DNA of 64,000 nucleotides. Origin: Prorocentrum cordatum. Its lineage: Eukaryota; Sar; Dinophyceae; Prorocentrales; Prorocentraceae. The stretch spans positions 114,501-178,500 of the forward strand of contig CAUYUJ010018904.1 of assembly GCA_963575745.1 (NCBI GenBank). The letters are read 5' to 3'. The stretch's first letter is position 1. The number at the start of each line of letters is the position of its first letter. The notes under the pieces were generated by a model. It was not told the DNA's origin, ran no database searches, and saw only the letters and a list, made by a program, of their open reading frames with translations. This document shows, piece after piece, positions 1 through 10,227 of this stretch. Both the position numbers and the translations under genes were made by a program.

Positions 1-21
1 GCAAACCGCTACGCGGTTTGC
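1..21. repeat. Perfect GC-rich hairpin, 9-bp arms, TAC loop
   Basis: The first bases form GCAAACCGC-TAC-GCGGTTTGC. Similar hairpins with a short CGTAG/CAA-type centre occur at 9477-9506, 50801-50821, 57986-58015 and 60376-60400, often near retroelement fragments. The copy starts at the window edge, so its outer extent is unknown. Function unknown. Confidence 0.7.
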
Positions 22-867
22 GGGCTATGAAAAGAGTTGCGCAGGCGGACGCTCCGCCAGTTCTTGGCGTCGACTGCGCAATTGACAAGGACGCCGGATG
101 CGTTATTGTGACCATCCCTCCGGCGAAGATCGCTGAGTGGACGTATGAAATTCGAGACGTGTTGGCTCAGCAGCGCCTGCAGCCAAACGCAGCGAAAAAG
201 CTCGCTGGGAAACTCAGCTGGGGCTCGTCTGCAGTGTTCGGCCGTGCTGGACGGGTGCATTTGGCCCCGCTCTTTTACCACGCGTCGCGCTGCAGTTCGT
301 CTTTGTCTGGCCGCGTGGAGCGCGCGCTGCGCTGGTGGCTCTGCTTTCTGGAGTGCGTGCCCCAGCGAATCGTTCCCTGCGCCAGTCCACTCGCTAGAAC
401 TCGGTGCATCGTCTATTCCGACGCAACAGGGCATGGCAACGTGGCGTGGGCCATCTGTCTGCCTAATGCGCGGTTTTGGGCGGCTTCCCAGGTGCCTAAA
501 GCTGTGTGGCGCTGGGCGTGCTTCAGAAAAACACAAATTGCTACGTGGGAGCTGCTTGCAGCAATCTGCGCGCTGCAGTGGCTTCTGGGGCAAGGCCTCG
601 GATGTGCTTCTTTTCGTGGACAACAAAACTGCGTTGGGGACTCTGGTCCGCGGCTCGTCCAGGCAAGCAGACTGGAACGAGTTGATCGGTAACCTTTGGC
701 TCCGCGTAGCCAGGACAGGCGCGCTGCTGTCGAGTTTCTACGTGCCTAGCCACTTGAATCTCGCAGATGCGCCAACGAGACCGAAAGAAAAATATGCTTC
801 GCTGGAGGCGATGCAGCGAGCAGGTTTCACCAATGTTCCGCGGGGCATGCCATCAGACGCACCATAG
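18..867 (+). pseudogene. RT/RNase H C-terminal fragment of a retroelement, frameshifted
   Basis: This is the end of a reverse transcriptase and its RNase H domain, of the kind seen in DIRS-like and other chromatid-like retroelements. In the third frame a thumb-like segment (KLAGKLSWGSSAVFGRAGR) leads to the first RNase H aspartate in IVYSDATGHG and the glutamate in TWELLAAICALQW. Near 585-605 the homology moves by +1 into the first frame, which supplies the third acidic motif (LLFVDNKTALGTL) and the terminal VPSHLNLADAPTRP. It ends at the TAG at 865-867. The RT palm lies outside the window. The shift is one extra base (or a programmed +1 shift), so I call it a pseudogene. It differs in sequence from the RNase H at 62 kb and is a separate family. 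Confidence 0.75.
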
Positions 868-1423
868 CCCCAATGACTGCCTTGCGGCCTGCGGTCGGAA
901 AATGCATCGCCCGCATCGTCAGTCATCGAGTGTGGCGTTTGTTGCGCTTGTCGCGCTTCTGCCTGCTGCCAAGGGCTCTCCGTAGCCCCAAGGCCCAAAT
1001 GCTTCAGCTCATTGGCAAAAGCCGCGCCCAAGCCATAGCAGCAGCCAGCAACGCCGCCAGTGATGGGCCAGGAGGCGGCCAGGCCGAAGCCGCGCCCCCG
1101 CTTGCCTCCGCGGCGCTCTGCCAGACTTAATCCGACAAGCCGCGGGCACGCATGCCCCGGGAGTTGGATTGGAAGAGTTGTGTTCTGGACTGGCTCGTGC
1201 TGGCGCTGAGGGCCCCCTGGATTTTTCAGGATTGAACCAAGACAGCGTCCGTATCATTTGGAAGCCGCTGGCAACGTGCACGCCTGAATTCCAGTGCAAA
1301 ACTGTCTACAGAATTTTTGGGTCGTTTAGACTGGTCCACCCTTCTACAGAGGAATGCCACCTCTAAAGGTTTTTGCCCACGTCTAAAGCGCCACAGTGGC
1401 CCTGTCTAAAGGGGTTGGCTGGG
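868..1423. other. No recognisable gene
   Basis: Open frames here are short and overlap on both strands. I recognise no protein, RNA gene or repeat. This may include the 3' flank of the retroelement fragment. Confidence 0.5.
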
Positions 1424-2203
1424 GATTCTGAAAGCATTCTGAGAGCATTCTGAAAGACTCTGAGAGTGTTCTGAGAGGACTCTGACAGCATTCTGAGAGC
1501 ATTTTGAAAGACTCTGAAAGTGTTCTGAGAGGACTCTGAGAGTATTCTGAGAGGACTCTGACAGCTTTCTGAGAGGACTCTGAAAGCATTCTGAGAGGAT
1601 TCTGAAAGCATTCTGAGAGGATTCTGAAAGCATTGTGAGAGGATTCTGAAAGCATTCTGCGAGGATTCTGAAAGCATTCTGAGAGGATTCTGAAAGCATT
1701 CTGAGAGGATTCTGAAAGCATTCTGCGAGGATTCTGAGAGCATTCTGCGAGGATTCTGAGAGCATTCTGCGAGGATTCTGAAAGCATTCTGCGAGGATTC
1801 TGAGAGCATTCTGCGAGGATTCTGAGAGTTCTGCGAGGATTCTGAAAGCATTCTGAGAGGATTCTGAGAGCATTCTGCGAAGATTCTGACAGCATTCTGA
1901 GAGGATTCTCAAAGCATTCTGAGAGGATTCTGAGAGCATTCTGAGAGGATTTTAAAGCATTCTGAGAGGATTCTGAGAGGATTCTGAGAGGATTCTGAAA
2001 GCATTATGAAGGGATTCTGAGAGGATTCTGAAAGCATTCTCAAAGGATTCTGAAGGCACTCTGAAAGCACTCTGAGAGGATCTCGAGGGGATTCTGAGAG
2101 GATTCTGAAAGCATTCTCAAAGGATTCTGAAGGCACTCTGAAAGCACTCTGAGAGGATCTCGAGGGGATTCTGAAAGGATTCTGAATGCATTCTGAGTGA
2201 TAC
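1424..2203. repeat. Minisatellite, 11-bp unit (ATTCTGAGAGG-like), about 70 units
   Basis: Degenerate tandem array of 11-mers alternating ATTCTGAAAGC and ATTCTGMGAGG, giving a 22-bp higher-order period. The unit length is not a multiple of three and its minus strand contains no stop codons. All three minus frames are therefore open and yield a fake 22-residue repeat (SESSQNAFRIL-like). The plus strand has TGA in every frame. Not considered coding. Confidence 0.95.
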
Positions 2204-2259
2204 CAGAACGATCCCAAAGCGATTCCGGGCCGATTTTCGCATGACGTAGCAAAAGCACG

Positions 2260-3564
2260 ATGGCTCAACCTCCGAGTTTGACTTCGTGTCCTTACTGTGC
2301 TTTACCTATACCTTCAGAATGGTTGTTCGCTCACCTTGCGACTCATGAAGGATATGTGAATGCATTTTTTGGACGAGGTGGCTCTTCGCAGTCGCAATCT
2401 GCCCTGGTGCCAGCAGTGCCACAATCGGGGCCAGAGTCGCCTGCACGTCGACTCGCTCCACTTGCAGCCGAGCCAGCTCCGCCGGCACAACCGCCGCCAA
2501 TTCCTTTACATGATGCGCCGCGATCGGTAGGTTTCCACCGATGTTCCGGCATGCAGCTTCCCGCACTTCTACAACGCCTCGACGATCGGAAAGAAGCCGG
2601 AATCCTTCAGGACCTTCTTTCTGAAGGTGTTGTCCGCCCGCTTGGGCACTGTGGCTGCAACGCTTCTCGGCCGACCCTGAGACCAAGTCAAAGAGCCAGC
2701 CAGGCAGTCAAAGGCAGAGGCCATGGCCCTATAGCTTCAGCCAGATGCACTCGTTGTCAAGCGCACCACTCTGTCGATTTCAATGAAACTCCGTTTGAGG
2801 GAAGCCGAAACAAACTTGGCTTGGTTACACCGTTCAAACTGGCTGCACACTGGTTGGACGGGACTGGCGTCGGGAAAACCGCTCGGGCATTGAAGATATG
2901 TGACAGCACGGTATCTGCAACGTGGAGCAAGCTGAGACTCCCAGTGGCGTGGCAGCAGCAGAACTTACCCAGGATTGCCGATTCAGAGTGCATCGTGGAT
3001 ATCACGTGGGGTCCGCATCGGAGACAGGTTCGGTACGGCGTGCCAGCGCGTCCTCTCAAGTTCGAGAGCTACATCTTTCAAGTAGCAGTGGGATTCAGGG
3101 TCTTCTAAGGCGTCCGGCGATTCCTACCTGGAACTCTTCGTGTGCAACGTATCCTCAGCAAAGATGCCACGTACAACAAAAACGTATTGTTGACAATGTT
3201 GGACCCTTCCTGCTCAATAGTTTCGGACCAGGGCTCCGAATGGGCACGCCTCCCGCATTTCTTTGCCCGAGCCTCAACAGTTAACCACTCAATAGAATGG
3301 GTTTCGGCCGACGGTACAACAACAAATTTGGGCGAATCCTTCAATGGATTATTGAAGAAAATGGGTAGCCAGCTGAGTATGTGGAAAGGCCGTGTTGCTG
3401 ACTCAGAACTGGAAGTCCGATGGCAGGAATTGGCTTGGAAAATCAATTCAGAACTAAACACAAGCGTTATCCCTGCTGGCGCGAAATTGGTCAAATACAT
3501 CGGCCCAATGAAAGTTCCTGGAATTTTCATTGCGACGCTGGCTGGCGGAAGTCGACGGAAGTAA
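2260..3564 (+). pseudogene. IS1595/Merlin-like DDE transposase (ISXO2-like fold), two frame lesions
   Basis: Transposase of a cut-and-paste DNA transposon. An N-terminal C2H2-type finger (CPYCALPIP...HLATH, residues 11-29) precedes a second Cys pair (RCTRC, about 166-170) and a helix-turn-helix-like stretch. The catalytic triad fits ISXO2/Merlin: Asp in CIVDITW (Asp247), Asp in SIVSDQGSEW (about 3220), and Glu in TTTNLGESFNGLLKK (about 3330), where the family has TN-x-IE-x3-W-x2-LK. In the original frame a TAA stops it at 3106-3108. Homology continues one base on (KASGDSYLELFVCNV) and returns to the first frame near 3160 (SKDATYNKNVLL). Two compensating indels thus bracket about 55 bp. No terminal inverted repeats were found. 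Could be two sequencing errors, but a decayed copy is more likely. Confidence 0.75.
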
Positions 3565-3886
3565 AACGAGGCGGAAGACGGGGGAAGGCCGCCGGAAGGC
3601 TTGCCAATGTCAGCGGAAGTAAACGACGCCCCTTTCCGAACCCCGTACCCCCGTAGAAGCCTAGCAAATGTTGTCTTCCTCCGTGGGCCGGGCGGGATCC
3701 CGCCTAGCTTATTCCGCTTTAATATTATAAGTTTAGTTCAGGACGATCAAAATCCCACCCATTAAAAATGGGGTAGACCAAAATCCCGGGCCGTTCACGG
3801 ATCCCACCATGCTGGGATCGGCTCGAAGTCAGTATTATTGCCGTGTTGGGATCGTCTCGAGGTCATCTTGAGATCCTATCCCGGTC
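3565..3886. other. Intergenic; 14-bp palindrome and GGGATC-rich stretch
   Basis: No gene recognised. A perfect palindrome GGCGGGATCCCGCC lies at 3691-3704. From about 3790 to 4050, GGGATC/GGATC words recur every 30-40 bp, suggesting a decayed minisatellite that runs into the 5' part of the next open frame. Confidence 0.5.
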
Positions 3887-5311
3887 ATGTTTGGATCACG
3901 CAACCATCGCGTGGTCATTATGGGGCCACCCTGGGCGCGCTTGGATCAGGAATGTTGCCATCGGGCCATCTCGGCGTCACGCGTCGATCATGTGTTTCGT
4001 CATCTGCGAGTCGGCCTGAGACGGTCCAGAATCCATGGCGGGATCGCGTTGGGGTGGCATCATCCTGGGTCTTCTGGACGTTATCGTCCGTGGCCTGAGG
4101 CATTCCTGGAAGCGTGTCGTGGCCATGGGACGTCTTGGGATCCCGTGCGTGCGAGCGCTGAGCACGCGCGCGCGACTTTTCATCATGCCGACGGGTTTAG
4201 ATACACATTTTTCCTCTTGCGAGTTTCCAAGGAAACTTTTGTTGGAGCCAAGTATGTGGCAGTTTTGGCAGAATACCAAGCGAGCACCCAGGAGAGACTA
4301 TCAGCAGTGGTTCCTGAAGCGCGACGAGCGCTGGAAATGTCTCGAATACCTCTCCCGACGGGGGAACACAGAGTGAGGCGACTTCCAGCGAAAAGGTCCG
4401 AGCTGCTTAAGGCGTGCTGGCGCAGACTACGGGAGTGGTTACGGGGGGATGCCGATACTTTAGAATTGGAGGGGCTCTCGAGGCAAGAACGTTTCTACTG
4501 CCACAGGTGGTGTGAGTGCTGGATCGGCATCAGCCACACCTCCACAGGCCCTGAAAGCAATAGAGTCTTGCATCTCCAGAGAGCCTCAAAAGTATATCGT
4601 CGTCATCTCCAGACTGCGGAGAGGCGCCCCGACGACGCACAGAAAGATAACTCCGACCCGAGCGAAGACCAGGAGAGCTCAGGCGCCACCATCGTCGACT
4701 CAGATGACGCGCCGCTGGTCCACAAGGCGAGCTCTCGACGAAGCACGCGAAAGAGGCCCGCGGCAGACGTGCCAGAAAAAAATAAAGATGTAGAGATCAG
4801 CATTGAGGAGCTCGACGAGGCTCTGGCCCCCTACGGCAAGCGCTGCGATCCGTCTACACCGAAGGACGGGCATTGCCTGTTCCACGCCCTCCGAAAACTT
4901 GGGATGACAGACGACAGCATCCCACGCATGAGGGCTCGTGTGATGGAAGAGGCAGACCCAGCAGCCCTAGCAGCGGCAGCTGCCAATCTTGGCCGTACTG
5001 TGCAGCAGCACAAGGCTAAGCAGCTGCGGGACGACTACGCAGACGACCTTGTGTTGGGCACTTTGGCGAGGATCTACGAAAACACAGTGGTGGTGGTGAA
5101 TGCCGACAGCATTCGCACGTTTACCAGCATTGGTGTGGACCTCGACGGCGCAGTGCCCGACGCACCCTTTTGGCTCGCCTACAACAGAGTAAATCATTAC
5201 TATGGGACGCTCCCACAGACGCCCCCCAAGGAAGTGCCAGCAGGTGCGTCCAGTGCTTCACAATCTCTTGGATTGACAGGGTTTTTAGCTCAAAGGATCC
5301 AAAAACATTGA
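3887..5311 (+). CDS. R3H + OTU domain protein (putative deubiquitinase)
   Basis: Open frame of 474 residues. Around residues 165-225 there is an R3H-like single-strand nucleic-acid binding motif: RFYCH gives Arg202-x3-His206, followed by ISHTSTGPESNRVLHLQ, which resembles the LxHxSxGxGxxR part of R3H. After an acidic, Lys/Arg-rich linker (235-305) comes an OTU cysteine protease domain (about 310-445). It shows PKDGHCLFHAL with catalytic Cys330 in the DGxC motif, and Asn436-His437-Tyr near the end as the His motif. OTU enzymes remove ubiquitin. The first ~95 residues overlap GGATC-rich repetitive DNA and look unconvincing, so the true start may be internal or supplied by an upstream exon. No retroelement domain adjoins it, so a host gene is the simplest reading. 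OTU domains are also carried by some transposons. Confidence 0.7.
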   Translation: MFGSRNHRVVIMGPPWARLDQECCHRAISASRVDHVFRHLRVGLRRSRIHGGIALGWHHPGSSGRYRPWPEAFLEACRGHGTSWDPVRASAEHARATFHHADGFRYTFFLLRVSKETFVGAKYVAVLAEYQASTQERLSAVVPEARRALEMSRIPLPTGEHRVRRLPAKRSELLKACWRRLREWLRGDADTLELEGLSRQERFYCHRWCECWIGISHTSTGPESNRVLHLQRASKVYRRHLQTAERRPDDAQKDNSDPSEDQESSGATIVDSDDAPLVHKASSRRSTRKRPAADVPEKNKDVEISIEELDEALAPYGKRCDPSTPKDGHCLFHALRKLGMTDDSIPRMRARVMEEADPAALAAAAANLGRTVQQHKAKQLRDDYADDLVLGTLARIYENTVVVVNADSIRTFTSIGVDLDGAVPDAPFWLAYNRVNHYYGTLPQTPPKEVPAGASSASQSLGLTGFLAQRIQKH

Positions 5312-5444
5312 AGGAATCTGTGATTGAGCTAGAATGATCAAGAGTTTCACATCCGTTTCACACAGAATGCCTTTGGAATGATTTCGCGCAACAGGCGTGA
5401 AAACAAAGATCATCACATCACATCTTCGATCAACTGCGCCAGAC

Positions 5445-5945
5445 GTTTGCATGCTCCGATTGCCGATTGAGGTGTTGCCGTGCTCAGATTGCCGATTCGC
5501 GCGTTTCCGCTTAGATTGCCGATTCGGGCGTTTCGGTGCTCAGATGCCCGATTCGAGCGTTGCAGTGCTCAGATTGCGGGTTCGTGCGTTTCAGGGCTCA
5601 GATTGCACATGCGAGCGTTTCGGTGTCAGGCGTTTCCGTGCTCAGATTGCCGATTCGGGTGTGTGCTCAGATTGCGGATTCGAGCGTTTCAGCGCTCAGA
5701 TTGCGGATTCGGGCGTTTCCGTGCTCAGATTGCCTGTTCGGGGGTGTCGTTTCTCAGATTGCCGTTCTGGGCGTTGTTGTGTTCAGATTGCCAGTTCGTG
5801 CCTTTCAGCGCTAAGATTGCTGATTCCGGCGTTGCGGTGCTGAGGTTGCGGATTGAAGCGTTTCTGTATTCAGATTGCCCTGTCGGGCGTTGCACGGCGT
5901 AGATTGCCATTTGGGCGGCGTGGATTGCAAATCTGGGCGTCCCCT
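5445..5945. repeat. Minisatellite, about 28-35 bp unit (GTGCTCAGATTGCCGATTCG)
   Basis: About 16 degenerate units containing CTCAGATTGCSGATTCG followed by GGCGTTTC. Unit length varies, so all plus frames stay partly open and give low-complexity Cys/Arg-rich translations (SDCRFRAF-like). Not considered coding. Confidence 0.9.
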
Positions 5946-6300
5946 GGGGAAGCACGCAACCTAGCTCAGATTGCAATTCTGTGCGCTCGCTCGGAGAGCG
6001 CAAGAACGAGTTCAGATTGGAATTCTGGGCGCGCCTGCCTGAGAGAGCGCGGAATCGAGCTCTGATTGCAATTCTGGGCACGCCCGCCCGGGAAACACGA
6101 AAACTAATTGAGATTGCAATTCCGAGCGCGCCCCCTTGGGAGAGCGCGAAATCGAGTTCAGATTGGAATTCTGTGCGCGCCTGCTTGGGAAAGCGCGGAA
6201 TGAGCTGAAATCGCAATTCTGGGCGCGCCTGCCAAAGACAGGGCGCAGAATCGAGCTCAGATTGCAATTCTGGGCGCGATCGCTTCGGAGACGGCGAACG
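5946..6300. repeat. Minisatellite, about 60-bp unit (CAGATTGCAATTCTGGGCGC)
   Basis: Five to six units with the core AGATTGCAATTCTGGGCGCG, a GC-rich middle (CGCCTGCC) and GAGAGCGCGGAATCGAG. It shares the CAGATTGC word with the preceding array, so the two probably derive from one ancestral unit. Confidence 0.85.
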
Positions 6301-6513
6301 CGAGTTCCTGGCGGCGCCAAACATTTCCGCTCGCCAATTGTTAGCGCGGAGGCGACGCCCAACTTCACGGTCGCATGGCCGAACGCAGAAGATTTTCGCA
6401 GAAAGGATTCTCGCGACGGCACACGCGCAAGCGCGTTTGACAGATTTCGACATGCGCGCGCGCGAAGCCCGTTTGGTAACATGTTGTGAAAATCTTGAAA
6501 ACCTATGTTTTTT

Positions 6514-6561
6514 TATATATATATATATATATTATATATATATATATATTATATATATATA
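6514..6561. repeat. (AT)n microsatellite
   Basis: Runs of ATATAT interrupted by TATTATA, followed by an A-run. It lies inside or at the edge of a family-A repeat copy. Confidence 0.95.
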
Positions 6562-6599
6562 AAAAAAAACATAAAAAATCGCAAAACCTCGCGCGGGAG

Positions 6600-7500
6600 C
6601 TTTTTTAGCGAATCCGCGTTGCGAAACCATGTGTTGTTGCATGTTTTTGGGAAACTCGATTGCGAAATCCTTCCGGCACTGAAAGGTTTTTTGAAGGATT
6701 TCGGCATGCGCGCGCGACGACGCGCGCGTGTGCACTTCGGCCTATTTTTTGCAAAGGGTTCGCGAAAACGTGTTATGTTAGAAGAAAACATGTCACCGCA
6801 TAATGTTTTTCTCACAAGGGAACCTCAGGGGGCGGGAACCCGGCCTAGCTGGGATGGTATGATTTCATATTTAGGATGGGCATGTGGTCAGAATCATATA
6901 TGATTGACAGACCCGAAAGAGGAGCTGATAAGTCCGGGGGGGGGGGTACAATCAATTTAGAAAGGAAAATGAATTTCTGTCCGCAGTGAATTGTCAACCC
7001 CACTGCTCGCGCAATAAGCCCACCCACCCACCGGCAACTTGACTTGCGAAACACATGCGGTGTCGATTGCGATGACTGCTTGGCGTTGGCTGGTCCATCT
7101 CTCCGGCTGCGCCAACCCAAGCACGCGCGCGCAGCGGCCAGCTAGTTTGGTGCGACCGACGCGGCCGCGGTGGCGCTGACCGCTAGGCACGTCCCAGCGG
7201 GCATTTCAGTGCGAGTCGGCGACTTGGGCGGGCGCGGTATCATGGCAACGTCGACAACGGTAGACACAATGATAATCATAGCGACGCTTGTGACGATGTT
7301 GACAATGACGACGGCGCGGCCAGTGCGGGCGCCGATGCTGATCACGCCAGCGACGATGACGGCGTCCTCGCGTCGGTGATGCGGATTTTGGGAAGAGTTC
7401 GACGTGCGCGCGCGGCGGACGCGCGAGTGGCCCGCATGGTACCATTTGACACGGATCGTGCCCCCTCAGCGCGCGCGCAAGGGCGCGCGAATGACCTCAG
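6600..7500 (-). repeat. Dispersed repeat family A, copy 1
   Basis: Roughly 0.9-kb repeat. Recognisable blocks in plus-strand order: GAAACCATGTGTTGTTGCATG; a Z-DNA-prone GCATGCGCGCGCGACGACG run; GGATGGTATGATTTCATATT; an AT/C-rich link; GATGACTGCTTGGCG; then a degenerate GAC/GAT trinucleotide core ending near CGCGCGGCGGACGCGCGAGTGG. Other copies lie at 7540-8110, 16050-17560, 17635-18190, 18400-18890 and 21835-22175, the last four in the opposite orientation. No transposase or tRNA-like head was seen. Confidence 0.7.
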
Positions 7501-7539
7501 CATGCGGCGCCAATCGCCCAGTTGGCAAACGTCCATGAA

Positions 7540-8110
7540 CACGCTGAAAACCCTATGGTTTTCTGAGGGATCCGCAATAACGCAACAGCACGTTTTTTTG
7601 AAAACTGGTGTTGTGAAACCATGTGTTGTTTTACATGTTTTTTGGGGGAGTCGGTTTCGAAACCGCCCCGAAACCGAAGGTTTTTAAGGGCTTCGGCATG
7701 CGCGCGCGACGACGCGCGCTCGTGCACTTCGTCTCAGCTTTCGCAAGGTGCTCTTGAAACAAATGAATTTGATGACCGAGTGTTCGCTCATATTTTTTGC
7801 AAAAGATGGCGGGGGGTGATACCGTCTCGGCTGGGATGGTATGAATTCATATTTAAGATGGACGATGGGGCATAATCATATGTAAATTGCAATACGAAAA
7901 AGGGGAACGGATATTTACGGCCTTGGGAGGGTGGTGGAGTCCATTCTCTTTTAGAAAGAAGACTCTGGGTGGTGCAGTCTACGTGGTGCCATAAATACGG
8001 TGCAATCGACGTTGTGCAATTGAGGCGGTGACGGGGTGGCGACGGCGACAGCATAGCCGCCAAACCGACAATCAGGCCCAGACGACGGGCAGCGACGAGG
8101 AGGCGACGGG
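7540..8110 (-). repeat. Dispersed repeat family A, copy 2 (diverged)
   Basis: Repeats the order GAAACCATGTGTTGTT, GGCATGCGCGCGCGACGACG, GGGATGGTATGAATTCATAT, CATAATCATATG seen about 1 kb upstream. Its GAC/GAT core is replaced by GGCGACGG-rich sequence near 8020-8110. Two family-A copies thus stand head to tail. Confidence 0.65.
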
Positions 8111-8113
8111 GCG

Positions 8114-8496
8114 GTGATGGCGACGGCAATGCAAAGCAATGCAAAGCAAATCAATGCAAAACACTACATAGCAATGCGAATCAATATCAAGGTTCATATA
8201 CATATGTACGATCACAATTCAAAACGGCACAGCACAACGGAATGGCGCATCATCGCGATGCAAAGCAACGCAATGGCAAAGCAATGCAATTCCAGTGCAG
8301 TGCAACGCAAGGCAGCAGCGCACATCAATGCGAAACAATGCATCGCAATGCGAAACAATGCAACGCACATCAAAGCAATGCAATTCAGAGCAATGCAAAC
8401 CAACACAAAAAAAAAACGAAAAGCGATCCAGCACAAGGCAGAGCAAGGCAATGTACTGCAACACAAAGCAATGCAACGCCATACTTTGTGTCCCCC
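8114..8496. repeat. Minisatellite, 5-11 bp words (GCAATGCAAAGC)
   Basis: Degenerate array of CAATGCAAAG/GCAATGCAA words with an A-run at 8407-8416. Its right edge coincides with the abrupt end of the LINE RNase H homology at about 8497, so the array interrupts or follows the truncated element. Confidence 0.85.
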
Positions 8497-9208
8497 CGTC
8501 TGAATGAATGATGTAATTTGCTTCAAGAACACTAAAATCTCCTAGAGTTGGCGGGGCGTCTTTCCGCCAGCTGGTCCCTACATCCATGGTGTGATTTACA
8601 AGGAAGTCGGCGATGCGATTGTTCTCGCGACGGTGCCATAAGATGGGATCCCCTGTCTCTGACGCTGGGGACCATCCAGCATCGATCAACTTAAAGATCT
8701 GCCTGGTGATCCTTTCAAACGCCGGTGTGAGCCCAGGTGCATTCAGCGGCACGTGCCCGCACGTCATTTCTGCTAAAGGTTTGCAGTCTACTACGAATAC
8801 GAAGCAATTGCAAATACGGTGGAACTCCATGTCGGGCTGTTCGTCCCCGTGCTGATCCGGACACCCATCCAAAGTACGATGGAGAGTCTTGTTCCGCTTG
8901 TTAGGGCCGACCGGGATGTCTACGTGAACGTCCTGTGCACCTCGGCCACGGTTGGGAAGCTGCCATTGCGTACAAAGTGAAGCTTTAAATTCGTCCAAAT
9001 GTTCATTCCAAGACTCGTACGAATCACACCTGTCGCGTCTCGAACGCCAGTCTGTCCCGAAGGCATCGCAGAAGATGTCCTCCCACTCGCGCGCGTGGCC
9101 GAATCCTGCATGCACGATGCCCTCTGCCCAGCGCTGCTTCTTGAAGTCCTTGATTCCTTCCCAAAAGAGACGGTCGCGGTAAGCTCTTGACAAAGCCAGA
9201 TAGTTCAC
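8497..9208 (-). pseudogene. Truncated LINE-type RNase H region
   Basis: The frame shows CFVFVVDCKPLAEMTCGH (the acidic VDC motif), an ITRQIFKLIDAGWSP helix and LWHRRENNRIADFLVNHTMD, the final RNase H motif (W-x-R-x2-N-x2-AD). It is followed by NYIIHSDGGTQ, which looks like the opening strand of a second RNase H domain. Homology stops where the CAATGCAAAG array begins, so the 3' part is lost. No RT palm lies upstream; above 9208 the sequence turns GC-rich and unrelated. I infer a fragment of a non-LTR retrotransposon with RNase H-like repeats, a domain arrangement common in dinoflagellate LINEs. Confidence 0.6.
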
Positions 9209-9356
9209 CCCGCTGGGCGCTCATCGCCGCAAGCCCCAGCCCTCCTGGCGGCCTTGGGCCCTTTGGTGTCGTCCAGTGGGCGGATGGCGGGGGGTCGCTG
9301 CCTTCGGCTATGCAATGGCGAAGTGGCCGCCAGGCTGTGCCCTCCTGGATGCGGTG

Positions 9357-9473
9357 GGCCATTGGAGAAGTCCAGTCGGGCCCTGCCTGGCGGCGCCGGT
9401 TGTCTCTCCGCCCAATGCGGGCGCGGGGACGCCGACCCGCGCGTTTTGAGCGTGGCCGCACGCAGAGATTTTC
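9357..9473. repeat. 117-bp perfect direct repeat, copy 1
   Basis: Identical by eye to 10111-10227, from GGCCATTGGAGAAGTCC to CACGCAGAGATTTTC. It contains CGGCGCCGG and GGCGCGGGGACGCCG. Copy 1 is followed by a GCCCCTAAATCG hairpin, copy 2 by unrelated sequence. The 754-bp spacing and identity suggest recent duplication or an unrecognised short element. Confidence 0.9.
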
Positions 9474-9476
9474 ATC

Positions 9477-9506
9477 GCCCCTAAATCGTGCAGCGGTTTG
9501 GGGGGC
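9477..9506. repeat. Imperfect hairpin, GCCCCTAAATCG family
   Basis: GCCCCTAAATCG-TGCAG-CGGTTTGGGGGGC. Closely related to the better paired copy at 57986-58015. Both are followed by GCAG-TGAAA-like sequence and TCCTGGCCTC, so the hairpin belongs to a longer dispersed repeat. Confidence 0.65.
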
Positions 9507-9879
9507 AGGAAAATCTCCAGGAGGACTCGAGTGGTCTCCTCGCTTCCTGGCCTCGGTGGTCTCAGGGGAATCGCGCTGGTTCACTGCCTGGCAGTGCCCC
9601 CCGTGGCGCGGCGGATCGTTGTGCTTACAGCCGGTGGCCGCGTGCGGCTGGTGGATTTGGGCGTGGGGATGCTACGCCACTTGCCCTTCTCCTCCCTCTG
9701 GCCGCGAGTGCGCGAGGATAACCGCGCCTTTGGCTGGCGGTGGCAGTGGTGCCCCTGTGCGGGTACGGGCGCGCCTGGCCGTGCTCTTGGGCGCTCGGGT
9801 TGCGTCTCGTGCTCCTCGTCGCCGCTGCCCTTCCTCGTCGCCTTCCTGGCTCCGTCCGTGCATTCTGGAGCTTAGGGCG

Positions 9880-9990
9880 TTGCTGGTGCTCCTTGTCGCC
9901 ACGGCTCCTCGTCGCCACGGGCCTCCTCATCGCCACGGTTCCTCGTCGCCACGGGCCTCCTCGTCGCCACCGCCTCCCGGGGCCACTGCT
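9880..9990. repeat. Minisatellite, 15-bp unit (CCTCGTCGCCACGG)
   Basis: Six to seven units of YCCTCRTCGCCACGG inside GC-rich DNA between the two 117-bp repeats. Open frames across it on both strands are low-complexity Arg/Ala/Gly and not credible. Confidence 0.85.
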
Positions 9991-10110
9991 GCTCCTGGGT
10001 TCTCGTTGCCACTCGGCCGCATGCGCGGCGCAGGCTGCTTTGTAACCCACCCGCTGCCACCCTGTTGCTTTTCTGGGCGCTGGTGCGGGTGCGGCGTCCC
10101 TGCCAGGCGG

Positions 10111-10227
10111 GGCCATTGGAGAAGTCCAGTCGGGCCCTGCCTGGCGGCGCCGGTTGTCTCTCCGCCCAATGCGGGCGCGGGGACGCCGACCCGCGCGTTT
10201 TGAGCGTGGCCGCACGCAGAGATTTTC
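10111..10227. repeat. 117-bp perfect direct repeat, copy 2
   Basis: Second copy of the repeat at 9357-9473, in the same orientation. Confidence 0.9.

Noticed and set aside
978-1000. CTCCGTAGCC followed by CAAGGCCCAAAT, resembling the dinoflagellate spliced leader start
   Set aside because: Only the first eight bases (CCGTAGCC) agree; the rest differs from the 22-nt leader, and no donor-containing SL RNA gene structure follows.
1363-1939. Three overlapping 160-180 residue open frames on the minus strand
   Set aside because: They are three phases of the same 11-bp minisatellite, whose minus strand has no stops; the peptide periodicity is a by-product.
1424-2203. CRISPR-like array
   Set aside because: Units are contiguous 11-mers without unique spacers, in a eukaryotic context; an ordinary minisatellite.
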